A stretch of DNA of 44,587 bases from Rugosibacter sp. (GCA_030645365.1 JAUSMB010000009.1:1-44587); one strand, 5' to 3'; shown: positions 1 through 7,760, counted from the first letter of the stretch. Notes: generated by a model not told the origin, from the sequence alone. Numbers and translations: made by a program.

Positions 1-559
1 TGAGTTTGCGCGCCATCTTGCGCGCTGGCCCACAGCGCCGGCTGTGATTTTTGTCACGGCATATGATCAATATGCGGTGAGTGCATTTGAGCTGGCGGTA
101 CTGGACTACCTTGTCAAGCCAGTGCGCGCAGCGCGCCTTGCAGTGGCTTTGCAGAAAGCCACGCGTCATCCGGATGAGGCAGAACGTCTTGAAAAGTCGG
201 CGCTGGCAACACGGCGGCATTTGTCTTGTTTCGAGCGTGGCCGGGTTCTACTGGTACCTGTCACCGATATTCTCTATTTGAAAGCCGAGCAGAAATACGT
301 TACAGCACGCACCGTTGAGCGCGAGTATTTGCTTGAGGAATCGTTGGTCAAGCTGGAAGCGGAATTTGCCGATAACTTCCTGCGTGTTCATCGAAATTGC
401 CTGGTTGCGTCTGGAGCAGTGATTGGTCTGGAACGCACTGGCGCCGAAGATAACAAGGAAGATTATTGGCAGGTTATGTTGTCTGGTATCAGTGAACGTA
501 TTCCTGTTAGCCGCAGACAGTCGCCTTTGATAAAAAAATTGCTCAAACCCAAAAGCTAG
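1..559 (+). CDS. LytTR-family response regulator (AlgR/LytR type), 5'-truncated by the window edge
   Basis: The frame is open from base 2, so the GTG at 44 is not the true start; the gene begins outside the window. Visible first is the C-terminal half of a CheY-like receiver: the VIFVTAYD strand with the conserved Thr, then DYLVKPV with the conserved Lys. The phosphoacceptor Asp lies upstream of the window. A short linker leads to a LytTR DNA-binding domain (about the last 105 residues; VLLVPVTDILYLKAEQKYV, FLRVHRNCLV). By family this is a transcription regulator phosphorylated by a histidine kinase that should lie upstream; in related bacteria AlgR-type regulators often control type IV pili or envelope functions, which would fit the pilSR genes nearby (inference). 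Oddity: the interdomain linker is partly encoded by a copy of the dispersed 27-bp sequence (192-218), read as EKSALATRR. Stop TAG at 557-559. Confidence 0.88.
   Translation, partial: EFARHLARWPTAPAVIFVTAYDQYAVSAFELAVLDYLVKPVRAARLAVALQKATRHPDEAERLEKSALATRRHLSCFERGRVLLVPVTDILYLKAEQKYVTARTVEREYLLEESLVKLEAEFADNFLRVHRNCLVASGAVIGLERTGAEDNKEDYWQVMLSGISERIPVSRRQSPLIKKLLKPKS
192..218 (+). repeat. Dispersed 27-bp sequence, copy 1 (in the response regulator linker)
   Basis: Matches the consensus AAAAGTCGGCGCTGG then TGAnACGGCGGC except for CAAC in place of TGAn. It lies in a coding region between the receiver and LytTR domains and is read as EKSALATRR, a different frame from the copies in acnB and the outer-membrane factor gene. 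Confidence 0.75.
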
Positions 560-611
560 CTTTAACTGGCGCATAACGTCATAAAATGGCTCAATTGCTG
601 CAATCTCTTTG

Positions 612-1631
612 ATGCATTTCGTTACGCTCCCTGACATGAGTCATTTATCCGATAGCCTTGCCGTGAATTTTTCTACCCTGTATTCCCCGATTGATGCAGA
701 TATGCATGCCGTTGATCAAGTGATCCGCGCTCGTTTGCACTCCGATGTTGTCTTGATACGGCAAGTGGCCGAGTACATTATTTCGGCAGGTGGCAAGCGC
801 ATGCGGCCTGCGCTGGTGTTGTTAGCGGCGCGCGCCTGCGGCTATTCGGGCACGGTGCATCACGAACTCGCTGCCGTGGTCGAGTTCATCCATACCGCCA
901 CCCTGCTGCATGACGATGTTGTCGATGAATCCTCCCTGCGCCGTGGCCGCGATACCGCCAATGCTGTTTTTGGCAGCGCTGCCAGTGTGTTGGTAGGCGA
1001 TTTTCTTTACTCGCGCTCTTTCCAGATGATGGTGGATGTGGGCGATATGCGGGTTATGCAAGTTCTCGCCAATGCGACCAATATCGTGGCAGAGGGCGAA
1101 GTGCTGCAATTGATGAATTGTGGCAACGCCGATCTTTCTGTAACCGACTATCTGCAAGTGATTCATTACAAAACGGCCAAGTTGTTTGAGGCAGCAGCAC
1201 GCCTGGGAGCCATCATCAGTCGTGCCGAGCCCGCGCGGGAAAAAGCGTTAGCGGCTTATGGCATGCATCTTGGTACGGCATTTCAATTGATTGACGACGT
1301 ACTGGATTATTCCGGCAATGAGGCTGAAACCGGCAAGCATCTGGGCGACGACTTGGCGGAAGGCAAAACCACTTTGCCCCTGATTCATGCCATGTTAAAC
1401 GGCACGGCAGCGCAAGCCGCATTAGTGCGGACAGCCATTGAAACGGCGGACAAGGAACTGTTTTCTGAAGTGCTATCCGCTGTGCGTTTGAGTGGCGCAC
1501 TGGCAGCTGCTCGGCAACACGGAATTGTAGAAGCAGAAGCAGCGAAGGCATCACTCGCGCTCTTGCCGGATTCAATATTCAAGCAAACGCTGATACAATT
1601 CGCCGACTTTGCCGTGCAAAGAGATTTTTAA
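612..1631 (+). CDS. ispB: Octaprenyl/polyprenyl diphosphate synthase
   Basis: A trans-type polyprenyl diphosphate synthase that elongates farnesyl diphosphate with isopentenyl units to make the ubiquinone side chain, in the cytoplasm. Both aspartate-rich motifs are present: DDVVD in LLHDDVVDES (first) and DDVLD in QLIDDVLDYSG (second), which bind Mg-diphosphate. GGKRMRPALVLL is the substrate-binding block near the N-terminus. The length (about 330-339 aa) fits the family. The start is uncertain: a TTG at 609 is directly followed by ATG 612, and ATG 636 (MSHLSDSL) would give an N-terminus closer to E. coli IspB; none has a convincing Shine-Dalgarno. The gene stands alone and is followed by a hairpin terminator and tRNA-Pro. 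Family assignment is firm; chain length (C40 or other) cannot be read from sequence. Confidence 0.93.
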   Translation: MHFVTLPDMSHLSDSLAVNFSTLYSPIDADMHAVDQVIRARLHSDVVLIRQVAEYIISAGGKRMRPALVLLAARACGYSGTVHHELAAVVEFIHTATLLHDDVVDESSLRRGRDTANAVFGSAASVLVGDFLYSRSFQMMVDVGDMRVMQVLANATNIVAEGEVLQLMNCGNADLSVTDYLQVIHYKTAKLFEAAARLGAIISRAEPAREKALAAYGMHLGTAFQLIDDVLDYSGNEAETGKHLGDDLAEGKTTLPLIHAMLNGTAAQAALVRTAIETADKELFSEVLSAVRLSGALAAARQHGIVEAEAAKASLALLPDSIFKQTLIQFADFAVQRDF

Positions 1632-1656
1632 CGACGCAATGTTGGTAACGATGCTA

Positions 1657-1685
1657 GGCCGCACTGTTTTTTCGGCCATTTTTTT
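1657..1685 (+). terminator. Rho-independent terminator after ispB
   Basis: GGCCG (1657-1661) pairs with CGGCC (1673-1677) across an 11-nt loop and is followed by a run of seven T interrupted by one A. The stem is short, so the call is moderate. It sits 26 bp after the ispB stop. Confidence 0.5.
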
Positions 1686-1740
1686 CCGGCATTGTTTGCA
1701 CCAACGGTTGCAAAATGCGTTGCAAAGTCGTTCGCACTAT

Positions 1741-1768
1741 TTGTATTGCCTATTCTTATTAGTAAGAT
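1741..1768 (+). promoter_or_regulatory. Putative sigma70 promoter of tRNA-Pro
   Basis: TTGTAT (1741-1746), a 16-bp spacer, then TAAGAT (1763-1768), placing the start of transcription just before the mature tRNA 5' end at 1780. Position supports the call; the boxes are only fair matches. Confidence 0.4.
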
Positions 1769-1779
1769 CCACTCACCGT

Positions 1780-1858
<79 letters not shown>

Positions 1859-1888
1859 ACCTTCAATAATATATAGATAGGTGATCTT

Positions 1889-2128
1889 GTGGCAAAACTC
1901 TTTCTTTTAATAGCGTTCGTTGTTTTCGTTTATCTTCATTTTGCCAGGAAGAAACGACAACCACCCAGCGCTCAGTCACCCCATGCACCGCTCCCGGAGG
2001 GGATGATCCCTTGTGCTCATTGTGGAATTTACATCCCGCAATCCGAGGTGATTGTTGATCATGATGCGTCTGGCACACAGGCATTTTATTGTTGCCCAGC
2101 CCATCGCCAGCTAGGGATGAGGAAATGA
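1889..2128 (+). CDS. PP0621 family small membrane-anchored zinc-ribbon-like protein
   Basis: 79 aa starting at GTG 1889 with AGGTGA a few bases upstream. One N-terminal membrane segment (residues about 3-18, LFLLIAFVVFVYLHF) is followed by a basic stretch (ARKKR) and a small domain with CAHCGIYIPQSE and YCCPAHRQL, whose CxxC and C-x2-H pairs look like metal ligands. This pattern matches the uncharacterised PP0621 family, which is typically found just upstream of pilS, as here: its stop TGA overlaps the pilS ATG. Function unknown; the coupling suggests co-expression with the PilSR system. Confidence 0.8.
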   Translation: MAKLFLLIAFVVFVYLHFARKKRQPPSAQSPHAPLPEGMIPCAHCGIYIPQSEVIVDHDASGTQAFYCCPAHRQLGMRK

Positions 2129-3720
2129 TCAGGCGCAATCTGACGGCCGAGTTTAATCAAACGCCGGCTTCCTTTTGGCGCTCTTTGCTGTTTTTCTCCA
2201 TCTACCGAGTGAGTCTTGCCCTGTTTTTTTGGGGGGCGGTAGTTATTTTTGGCGACACAGTGAGCTTGGGCGCTCAAAATCCTCATTTATTTCGCAACGT
2301 TGCCAGCGTCTATTTGCTGCTTTCCACAGTTTTTTTGGGGGCACAGTTATGGCAGAAACGTCACTTTGATATGCAGCTGACCGTCCATGTGGCCATTGAT
2401 ATTCTTGCCTTGACGCTCATGATGTTTGCCAGTGGTGGTCAAAAAAGCGGAATTGCAACATTGTTGCTGGTTGTCGTTTCAGGTGCTGGACTGGTGGGTC
2501 AAGGGCGCATGGTTTTGTTTTATGCGGCGCTCGCCTCAGTTGCCGTATTGCTCGAAGAAGGTTGGTGGGCGCTGGTGATGGATAGTGACCCCGCTGATTT
2601 TTTCAGTGCGGGCATTACCTGCGTGGCTTTTTTTGCGGCGGCAATGGCTGCCCGAATGCTGGCAAAACGCGTCGTGACCAATGAATTCTTGGCGCTTGAA
2701 CGAGGTCAGCAACTCGATGCGCAATTGCGGATTAGCGAGCAAATTATTCACGATATGGAAGGCGGTGTGTTGGTCGTTGATAACGCAGGGCAGGTGCATA
2801 TGAGCAATCCGCAAGCGCAAATTTTGCTGGACATGCCGCTGCAAGATGGCCCGCAACCGTTGAGCGGGTTGCTAGCGGAACGCTTTTTGGTTTGGCAAAC
2901 ACACCGCGTTGAAATAACCGAGATCCTTGTTTCTCAAGAAACCAATCGCCAGTTGCGGATACGCTACTTACCGCCTTCGAGCATGTTGGGAGATTCTTTA
3001 CTTTATCTGGAAGATATGGCGCAGGTGCATTTCCAGTCGCAACAGCTAAAGCTCGCAGCACTTGGCCGGTTGACGGCAAATATGGCGCACGAAATTCGTA
3101 ATCCACTGGCGGCGATTAGTCATGCGGCAGAGTTCTTGGCCGAGGATGACGCGGATATGGTTCGGCAACGACTTGCACAGATTATTCACGACAATACGGT
3201 GCGCCTTAATCGCCTGGTAACTGAAGTACTCGAGGTTGGTCGCCGCGACCAGACCGTACCTGAACTGATAGATTGGCCGAGATTTATTCGTGGCTTTATG
3301 GAAGAAATATTCCTGCATGATGCGTCAGCAGTAAGTCGTATTCAAGTGGCAGAGGCGGATGGCCTGAAGGTGTGGTTTGATCGCGGACATCTGCATCGCG
3401 TGCTATGGAATCTTCTGGTGAATGCATTGCGGCATGCCAGTGGTGCCGAAGGCGCGGTTCGAGTGTACGCAAAGGTCATCAGGGCAAATTGCATTGAATT
3501 GCACATCAGTGATGATGGGAGCGGAATAGAGGAATCTTTACGCGTACAAGTATTTGAACCTTTTTTTACGACACATGGTGCCGGAACGGGGCTTGGGCTC
3601 TATATTGCACGAGAGCTGTGCGAGGCAAATAAGGCGCGCCTGGAGTTATTGCCCAGATTATTGCCAAATAGTCCTGGGGCACATTTTCGAATGACGGTTG
3701 AAGGAGAACTATGTCTTTAA
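2125..3720 (+). CDS. pilS: Sensor histidine kinase PilS
   Basis: 531 aa from ATG 2125, chosen because it overlaps the preceding stop (ATGA) and has GAGGA just upstream; an in-frame start at 2089 lies inside the previous gene. The N-terminal ~190 residues form several hydrophobic membrane segments (starting SLLFFSIYRVSLALFFWGAV), then comes a PAS-like region (HDMEGGVLVVDNAGQVHMSN), the HisKA dimerisation helix with the phospho-His in MAHEIRNPLAAIS, and an ATPase domain with N box (NLLVNALRHAS), G1 (DDGSGIEE) and G2 (GTGLGLYIA). PilS senses pilin in the inner membrane and phosphorylates PilR to control pilA transcription with sigma54 in characterised species. It overlaps pilR by 10 bp, giving an operon with PP0621 and ampD. 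Confidence 0.9.
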   Translation: MIRRNLTAEFNQTPASFWRSLLFFSIYRVSLALFFWGAVVIFGDTVSLGAQNPHLFRNVASVYLLLSTVFLGAQLWQKRHFDMQLTVHVAIDILALTLMMFASGGQKSGIATLLLVVVSGAGLVGQGRMVLFYAALASVAVLLEEGWWALVMDSDPADFFSAGITCVAFFAAAMAARMLAKRVVTNEFLALERGQQLDAQLRISEQIIHDMEGGVLVVDNAGQVHMSNPQAQILLDMPLQDGPQPLSGLLAERFLVWQTHRVEITEILVSQETNRQLRIRYLPPSSMLGDSLLYLEDMAQVHFQSQQLKLAALGRLTANMAHEIRNPLAAISHAAEFLAEDDADMVRQRLAQIIHDNTVRLNRLVTEVLEVGRRDQTVPELIDWPRFIRGFMEEIFLHDASAVSRIQVAEADGLKVWFDRGHLHRVLWNLLVNALRHASGAEGAVRVYAKVIRANCIELHISDDGSGIEESLRVQVFEPFFTTHGAGTGLGLYIARELCEANKARLELLPRLLPNSPGAHFRMTVEGELCL

Positions 3721-5069
3721 AGATGCAGCGTCGGCGGCGCGGAGATGCTAACCGCATTTTGATCGTGGATGACGAGGCGGACATCCGTGAACTCCTTGAT
3801 CTAACACTCGTGCGCATGGGGCTGGAGGTAGATTGCGCGGGAACGCTAGCGGAAGCCCGCACCATGCTGGCCAGTCGCCGGTACCAACTTTGTTTGACTG
3901 ATATGCGCTTACCCGATGGCACAGGGCTGGATCTGGTGCGCCATGTTAATGAGGCTATGGCCGACTTGCCGGTCGCCGTGGTAACCGCGTATGGCAGCAC
4001 CGAAAATGCAGTCGCTGCATTAAAGGAGGGCGCGTTTGATTACGTCACCAAGCCAGTTTCACTTGAGCAACTAAGAAACTTGGTCAAGCTGGCATTAGGG
4101 TTATCAGGGACAGAGCCAGCGCATGGGGTAGGTGCTGAGGCGCGGCTGCTTGGCGATTCACCCACGATGCAGCAGGTACGTGCGCTCATTGAACGCGTTG
4201 CGCGTAGTCAGGCCCCCGTCCATATTACGGGTGAATCTGGTAGCGGCAAAGAATTAGCTGCGCAATTAATTCATCAGTTAGGTGCGCGGCGTGATCGTGT
4301 ATTTGTGCCAGTCAATTGTGGCGCCATTCCGGAAAATCTGATGGAGAGCGAGTTCTTCGGTTATCGCCGGGGCGCATTTACCGGGGCGAATGAAGATCGG
4401 GATGGCTTTTTTCAGGCAGCCAACGGGGGAACCTTGTTTCTCGACGAAGTGGCTGATTTGTCTTTAGCCATGCAAGTAAAACTGCTACGAGTGATTCAGG
4501 AAAAGCGGGTGCGCAAAATAGGCGCGCCCACCGAAGATGATGTGGATGTGCGCGTAATCTGCGCGACACATCAAGATATCAAAGTTCTGGTTGAGCAAGG
4601 GCGGTTTCGTCAGGATCTGTTTTACAGACTCAATGTGATTGAATTACGCATGCCCGCGTTGCGCGAGTGCCATGAAGACATTCCATTGCTGGCAACCCAC
4701 ATCCTTGATCGGTTAGCTCATGCAGCCGGTATTAGGCCACCCTTGCTTTCTCCTGCGGCAGTCAATGCACTACGCATGCACCCATTTCCCGGGAATGTGC
4801 GTGAGCTTGAAAACACCCTTGAGAGAGCATTGGCGTTGATGGAGGGCAGCTATATTGAAGTCGTAGATCTTGGTTTGTCATCGTCGCGATCTGAAAATAT
4901 ATCGACGGCAGCCATCACCCTGCAGGACAAGCTCGATCAGGTTGAGCACCAAATGATTTTGCATGCGCTTAAAGACGCGCATAACAATCGTACAGCGGCG
5001 GCCCGTTTACTTGGCGTTACTTTCCGTTCGCTACGCTATCGGATGGCGCGTCTGGGCATGAACGAATGA
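3711..5069 (+). CDS. pilR: Sigma54-dependent response regulator PilR
   Basis: 452 aa from ATG 3711 with AAGGAG 5 bp upstream. Receiver domain: acidic pair in ILIVDDEADI, phosphoacceptor Asp64 (LCLTDMRLPDG) and Lys of YVTKPV. Central AAA+ domain: Walker A GESGSGKE, the sigma54-contacting GAFTGA loop intact, Walker B GGTLFLDEV, and FPGNVRELENT. The C-terminal Fis-type HTH is NNRTAAARLLGVTFRSLRYR. By family it is activated by PilS and drives sigma54 promoters such as that of pilA. The last bases overlap the ampD ATG (ATGA), so ampD is likely co-transcribed. All key residues are intact. Confidence 0.93.
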   Translation: MSLKMQRRRRGDANRILIVDDEADIRELLDLTLVRMGLEVDCAGTLAEARTMLASRRYQLCLTDMRLPDGTGLDLVRHVNEAMADLPVAVVTAYGSTENAVAALKEGAFDYVTKPVSLEQLRNLVKLALGLSGTEPAHGVGAEARLLGDSPTMQQVRALIERVARSQAPVHITGESGSGKELAAQLIHQLGARRDRVFVPVNCGAIPENLMESEFFGYRRGAFTGANEDRDGFFQAANGGTLFLDEVADLSLAMQVKLLRVIQEKRVRKIGAPTEDDVDVRVICATHQDIKVLVEQGRFRQDLFYRLNVIELRMPALRECHEDIPLLATHILDRLAHAAGIRPPLLSPAAVNALRMHPFPGNVRELENTLERALALMEGSYIEVVDLGLSSSRSENISTAAITLQDKLDQVEHQMILHALKDAHNNRTAAARLLGVTFRSLRYRMARLGMNE

Positions 5070-5626
5070 CTGCGTCAGCTAGCTCTGCAGAAAATGATGG
5101 GTGGTTGCCCGAAGCACGGCATATTGTTTCACCTAACTTTGATGAGCGCCCGGTAGCGAACGATATTTGCCTTGTCGTCATCCACGCCATTAGTTTGCCA
5201 CCAGGGCTGTTTGGCGGGCAGGGCATTATTGATTTATTTACTAACCAGTTAAATCCGGAAGACCATCCTTATTACCGCGAAATAGCTCATCTGCGGGTTT
5301 CTGCGCATTTTCTTATCCGGCGCAGTGGCGAGTTAATTCAATTTGTATCGTTATTGAAACGCGCATGGCATGCAGGAGTTTCTGAATGGGCAGGCCGTGA
5401 GCGGTGCAATGATTTTTCAATTGGCATTGAACTTGAAGGTTGTGATGACCGCTCTTTTGAAAAAATCCAATATACAACCCTGAACGCCGTATTGGCAGAT
5501 CTGCAAAAGCACCATTCTTTACAGGCCGTTGTTGCGCATAGTGAAATAGCTCCAGGACGAAAAACAGACCCCGGCCCTCTGTTTGACTGGAATAACGTCA
5601 TTTTTCCTGCTGCGTTACTCAGATAA
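5066..5626 (+). CDS. ampD: 1,6-anhydro-N-acetylmuramyl-L-alanine amidase AmpD
   Basis: 186 aa, the usual AmpD length. It is a cytoplasmic zinc amidase that removes the peptide from anhydromuropeptides during cell-wall recycling and so lowers AmpR-type beta-lactamase induction. Conserved blocks: VIHAISLPPGLFGG (first zinc His), HLRVSAHFLIRR, RAWHAGVSEWAGRERCND, FSIGIELEG, and AHSEIAPGRKTDPGP, which carries the second His and the Asp ligand. The start ATG overlaps the pilR stop (ATGA). No clear terminator follows; the 250 bp to the next gene have no obvious further feature. Confidence 0.94.
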   Translation: MTASASSAENDGWLPEARHIVSPNFDERPVANDICLVVIHAISLPPGLFGGQGIIDLFTNQLNPEDHPYYREIAHLRVSAHFLIRRSGELIQFVSLLKRAWHAGVSEWAGRERCNDFSIGIELEGCDDRSFEKIQYTTLNAVLADLQKHHSLQAVVAHSEIAPGRKTDPGPLFDWNNVIFPAALLR

Positions 5627-5878
5627 AAACTGACGATATTTCGAGTTTCATCCGTACGATTCATGCTTTGTAATTTGCACGAATTAAGTGCCAATTATGC
5701 CAAAGACATTTGGTCGTCGATGTCAGTGCGTAAACTAAAACAAATTGATAGGCGGATAAACGGGCGGAATTCATTGTTTTCAAATGCATTAAAGGCATGG
5801 ATAATCCTCATCAACCCATTTGGGTTGGATTAAATAAAGAAGCGGCTCTTCCCTGTTAACTTGTTAAGGAGAATCACC

Positions 5879-6328
5879 ATGGTTGTAAAGAAAAAAATAG
5901 CCACGGCACCGGCAGCGAAGAAGCCCGCTGCCAAACCAGCGGCAAAAAAAGTTGCTGCTAAAAAGCCGGTCGTAAAAAAAGTAGCTGCTGCTAAACCAGC
6001 AGCGAAAAAATTGGCTGCTAAAAAGCCCGTCGTAAAAAAAGCAACTGCTAAACCCGCAGTCAAAAAAGTAGCTGCCAAACCGGTAGCGAAAAAAGCCGCT
6101 GCTAAACCCGCAGTGAAGAAAGTAGCCGCCAAACCAGCAGCGAAAAAAGTGGCTGCTAAAAAACCAGCCGCAAAGCCAGCTGCAAAGAAGGTTGTTGCTA
6201 AGAAGCCAGCCGCTGCAAAACCAGTTGTAAAAGCTGCCACAAAGCCATCCACCGCTGCAACACCCGGGATTAAGTCTTCACTTAACCCTGCGGCTGCCTG
6301 GCCTTTCCCTACAGGCTCACGCCCATAA
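5879..6328 (+). CDS. Histone H1-like Ala/Lys/Pro-rich DNA-binding protein
   Basis: 149 aa from ATG 5879 (AAGGAG 7 bp upstream; the frame extends further 5' only through a TTG). Almost the whole protein is degenerate AAKKPAAK/VAAKPAVKK repeats, resembling the C-terminal tail of eukaryotic H1 and the beta/gammaproteobacterial H1-like (AlgP/HU tail) proteins. It ends in a non-repetitive tail LNPAAAWPFPTGSRP, characteristic of the betaproteobacterial family. It probably binds and compacts DNA non-specifically. The repetitive DNA makes length variation by recombination or slippage likely. A strong terminator follows. The long antisense frame here is an artefact of the repeats. Confidence 0.88.
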   Translation: MVVKKKIATAPAAKKPAAKPAAKKVAAKKPVVKKVAAAKPAAKKLAAKKPVVKKATAKPAVKKVAAKPVAKKAAAKPAVKKVAAKPAAKKVAAKKPAAKPAAKKVVAKKPAAAKPVVKAATKPSTAATPGIKSSLNPAAAWPFPTGSRP

Positions 6329-6387
6329 GGAAAACGTCGGCGGGCGGTTACTGTATTTAAAAGTAGCCGCGTGTTGGGTTGAAATGC

Positions 6388-6424
6388 AAGCGCGCGCTGT
6401 TAATCAGTGCGCGCTTTTTCTTTT
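6388..6424 (+). terminator. Rho-independent terminator of the H1-like gene
   Basis: AGCGCGCGCTG pairs with CAGTGCGCGCT (one G-T pair) across loop TTAAT and is followed by TTTTTCTTTT. Strong canonical structure 60 bp after the stop. Confidence 0.88.
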
Positions 6425-6510
6425 GCGAAAGACATGGTTAAGACCGATGATTGTTCAGCAGATTTTTAGCATCTCATGGCCCGCTGCGAGATTCTGGATG
6501 CGATTAAGCT

Positions 6511-6537
6511 AAAAGTCGGCGCTGGTGATACGGCGGC
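6511..6537 (+). repeat. Dispersed 27-bp sequence, copy 2 (intergenic)
   Basis: Full match to the consensus with T at the variable position. It lies between the H1-like terminator and the DUF3820 gene. It sits inside a 30-codon open frame (6476-6568) in which it reads KVGAGDTAA; that small frame has no recognisable ribosome site and is not called as a gene. Confidence 0.8.
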
Positions 6538-6600
6538 TGTTGATTGGGCCGGTACGATTTCACCGTAAAAGACTAATGTAAGCCCTTCTTCTGGACCCAA

Positions 6601-6822
6601 TTAATTCCCCGATCGTTGCCGCAGTGGCTGCAAAATATCCGTCAGCCCGTTGTGGTCGATCTCATGCATCAAGGCGAGGAGCCGTCCAATCTCGCCTGGG
6701 GGGAAACCTTCACGTGCGAACCAGTTGAGGTAGTTCCCCGGTAGATCAACAATGAGACGCCCCTTGTGCTTGCCAAAAGGCATCTCTCGCGTGAGCAGCA
6801 GTTCTAAGTCCTCGGGTTTCAT
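6601..6822 (-). CDS. DUF3820 family protein
   Basis: 73 aa. The motif MPFGKHKGRLIVDLPGNYL followed by WFAREGFPPGEIGRLLALM is the DUF3820 signature. The family is widespread, small and cytoplasmic, and has no established enzymatic role; some members are annotated as putative quorum-sensing-regulated virulence factors. Only a weak AGG precedes the ATG. It is transcribed leftward, downstream of the membrane protein gene at 6893. Confidence 0.8.
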   Translation of the reverse strand: MKPEDLELLLTREMPFGKHKGRLIVDLPGNYLNWFAREGFPPGEIGRLLALMHEIDHNGLTDILQPLRQRSGN

Positions 6823-6892
6823 CCTAGTCAGGTACCGATTACTTCAACTCGGCAACAAATCCTGCGCGGGGTTTCTTGAATTTTCCAGGGGG

Positions 6893-7165
6893 CTACTGCT
6901 GAGGCGGTTCGTCAGGGAGAACCTTTTTCATGTCCACCCGATACTCCTCCACAACGATGGCTTCGCCGTCGATTATTTGACCGTCTGCTTCTTGTTTTGG
7001 CACATTTGCCTGCATTGCCCGGCGCAATGCTCGTGTCTTCCACCAAAAATAAATCCAAACCCCCAGGCCAATCACGGCGATGACGGAAAGAATTACCACC
7101 GAAAACATGAATCCCAGAAGCAGCAGGATCGCGCCAGTAAGAAGGCCAAGAAGGTTTTTAAGCAT
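6893..7165 (-). CDS. Hypothetical small membrane protein
   Basis: 90 aa. The N-terminal half is hydrophobic with one long or two short membrane segments (residues about 5-42, LLGLLTGAILLLLGFMFSVV and onward), then a basic WWKTRALRR stop-transfer, then an acidic soluble tail ending DEPPQQ. I do not recognise the family. It may form a leftward unit with the DUF3820 gene (about 70 bp gap). Confidence 0.6.
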   Translation of the reverse strand: MLKNLLGLLTGAILLLLGFMFSVVILSVIAVIGLGVWIYFWWKTRALRRAMQANVPKQEADGQIIDGEAIVVEEYRVDMKKVLPDEPPQQ

Positions 7166-7235
7166 GATGGTTTTAGTGTATTTGGTTTCTACTGTTCGGC
7201 GGTGACGCTTTTTTCACAAACGCCAATTTAAGAAG

Positions 7236-7425
7236 CTACAGCACGCCGATGCCATCAATTTTACAATCGATATCGTGACGACGAGCCTTTGGTTTTCAGA
7301 TCCTTGATTACCGACATGATGTCACCGTTCTGCAGCACAGCTCCGTTGGCATTGCAGATAACGCGGTAGTCATTAGTGCGCTCTGTGGTTTGCTTTAGCC
7401 ACTCGGGAGCGCCTTCCTGACTGCT
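7236..7425 (-). pseudogene. phnA: phnA/yjdM remnant (alkylphosphonate utilisation zinc-ribbon protein)
   Basis: Reading leftward from 7425, one frame gives DYRVICNANGAVLQNGD then IMSVIKDLKTKGSS, followed after a frame change by HDIDCKIDGIGVL and a stop at 7236-7238. These are consecutive blocks of the PhnA/YjdM C-terminal domain (E. coli: [20 protein letters not shown] and HNIDCKIDG). About 17 codons that normally lie between KGSS and HDIDC are missing, the frame shifts at the junction, the C-terminus is cut after GIGVL, and an in-frame stop lies just upstream. It is therefore a decayed gene. It accounts for most of the 330-bp stretch between the membrane protein gene and the island. Confidence 0.75.
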
Positions 7426-7456
7426 TTATCCAACGGTATACAACAGATTCGGAAAG

Positions 7457-7488
7457 CACAAAGGCCACTCCGAAGAGTGGCCTTTGTG
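7457..7488 (-). terminator. Strong hairpin terminator, originally that of tRNA-Asn
   Basis: A perfect 14-bp stem, CACAAAGGCCACTC against GAGTGGCCTTTGTG, with a CGAA loop (TTCG on the minus strand). It lies 9 bp beyond the end of the tRNA-Asn fragment at 7498, the position expected for the tRNA's own terminator. The stem's internal T and A runs make it potentially bidirectional. Confidence 0.8.
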
Positions 7489-7497
7489 TCATATTTT

Positions 7498-7542
7498 TGG
7501 CTCCTCGACCTGGGCTCGAACCAGGGACCTACGGATTAACAG
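7498..7542 (-). repeat. Distal attachment site: 45-bp duplicate of the tRNA-Asn 3' half
   Basis: Identical over 45 bp to 16614-16658, from the anticodon loop (CTGTTAAT on the minus strand) to the encoded CCA. It marks the far boundary of the integrated element. Confidence 0.95.
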
Positions 7543-7672
7543 GCCTAATCCAGCCTCTGCAAGGCGCATTTAGCCACTATTTGCCACGAAATGCAAGAGC
7601 ACATAGTAGGCCAATGGGATTGACTCGAACTTGAGGAAAAATGAGTTTTTTGCTAAAACCGCCGAAAATTCA

Positions 7673-7758
7673 CCGGGAAAACCGGGCCGACCTGGAAACC
7701 CTTTATTCATGCGGGTTTACGGTTCCCGGAAACCAAAAGCGAAACCGGGAAAACCGGG
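7673..7758. repeat. CCGGGAAAACCGGG repeats near the left end of the element
   Basis: The 14-mer occurs at 7673-7686 and 7745-7758, with related pieces between them (GGAAACCC; near-palindrome GGTTCCCGGAAACC). The stretch from the attachment site to the first gene (7543-7760) has no other feature I can name. The repeats could be binding sites for replication, packaging or excision proteins; function unknown. Confidence 0.5.
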
Positions 7759-7760
7759 AA

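Noticed and set aside
44..559. Complete response regulator starting at GTG 44
   Set aside because: The frame is open back to base 2 and the receiver domain would be cut in half; the gene is truncated by the window edge.
2561..2586. Possible copy in pilS around GGCGCTGGTGAT
   Set aside because: Twelve bases match but both ends differ; below the level of the eight listed copies.
5830..6252. Long hydrophobic minus-strand frame opposite the H1-like gene
   Set aside because: It is the antisense image of the Ala/Lys codon repeats; the plus-strand gene has a ribosome site, terminator and family-typical tail.
6476..6568. 30-codon frame containing KVGAGDTAA
   Set aside because: No ribosome site or homologue recognised; the open frame is largely due to the dispersed 27-bp sequence.
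7498..7542. Second functional tRNA-Asn gene
   Set aside because: Only the 3' 45 nt are present; the acceptor 5' strand and D arm are missing.
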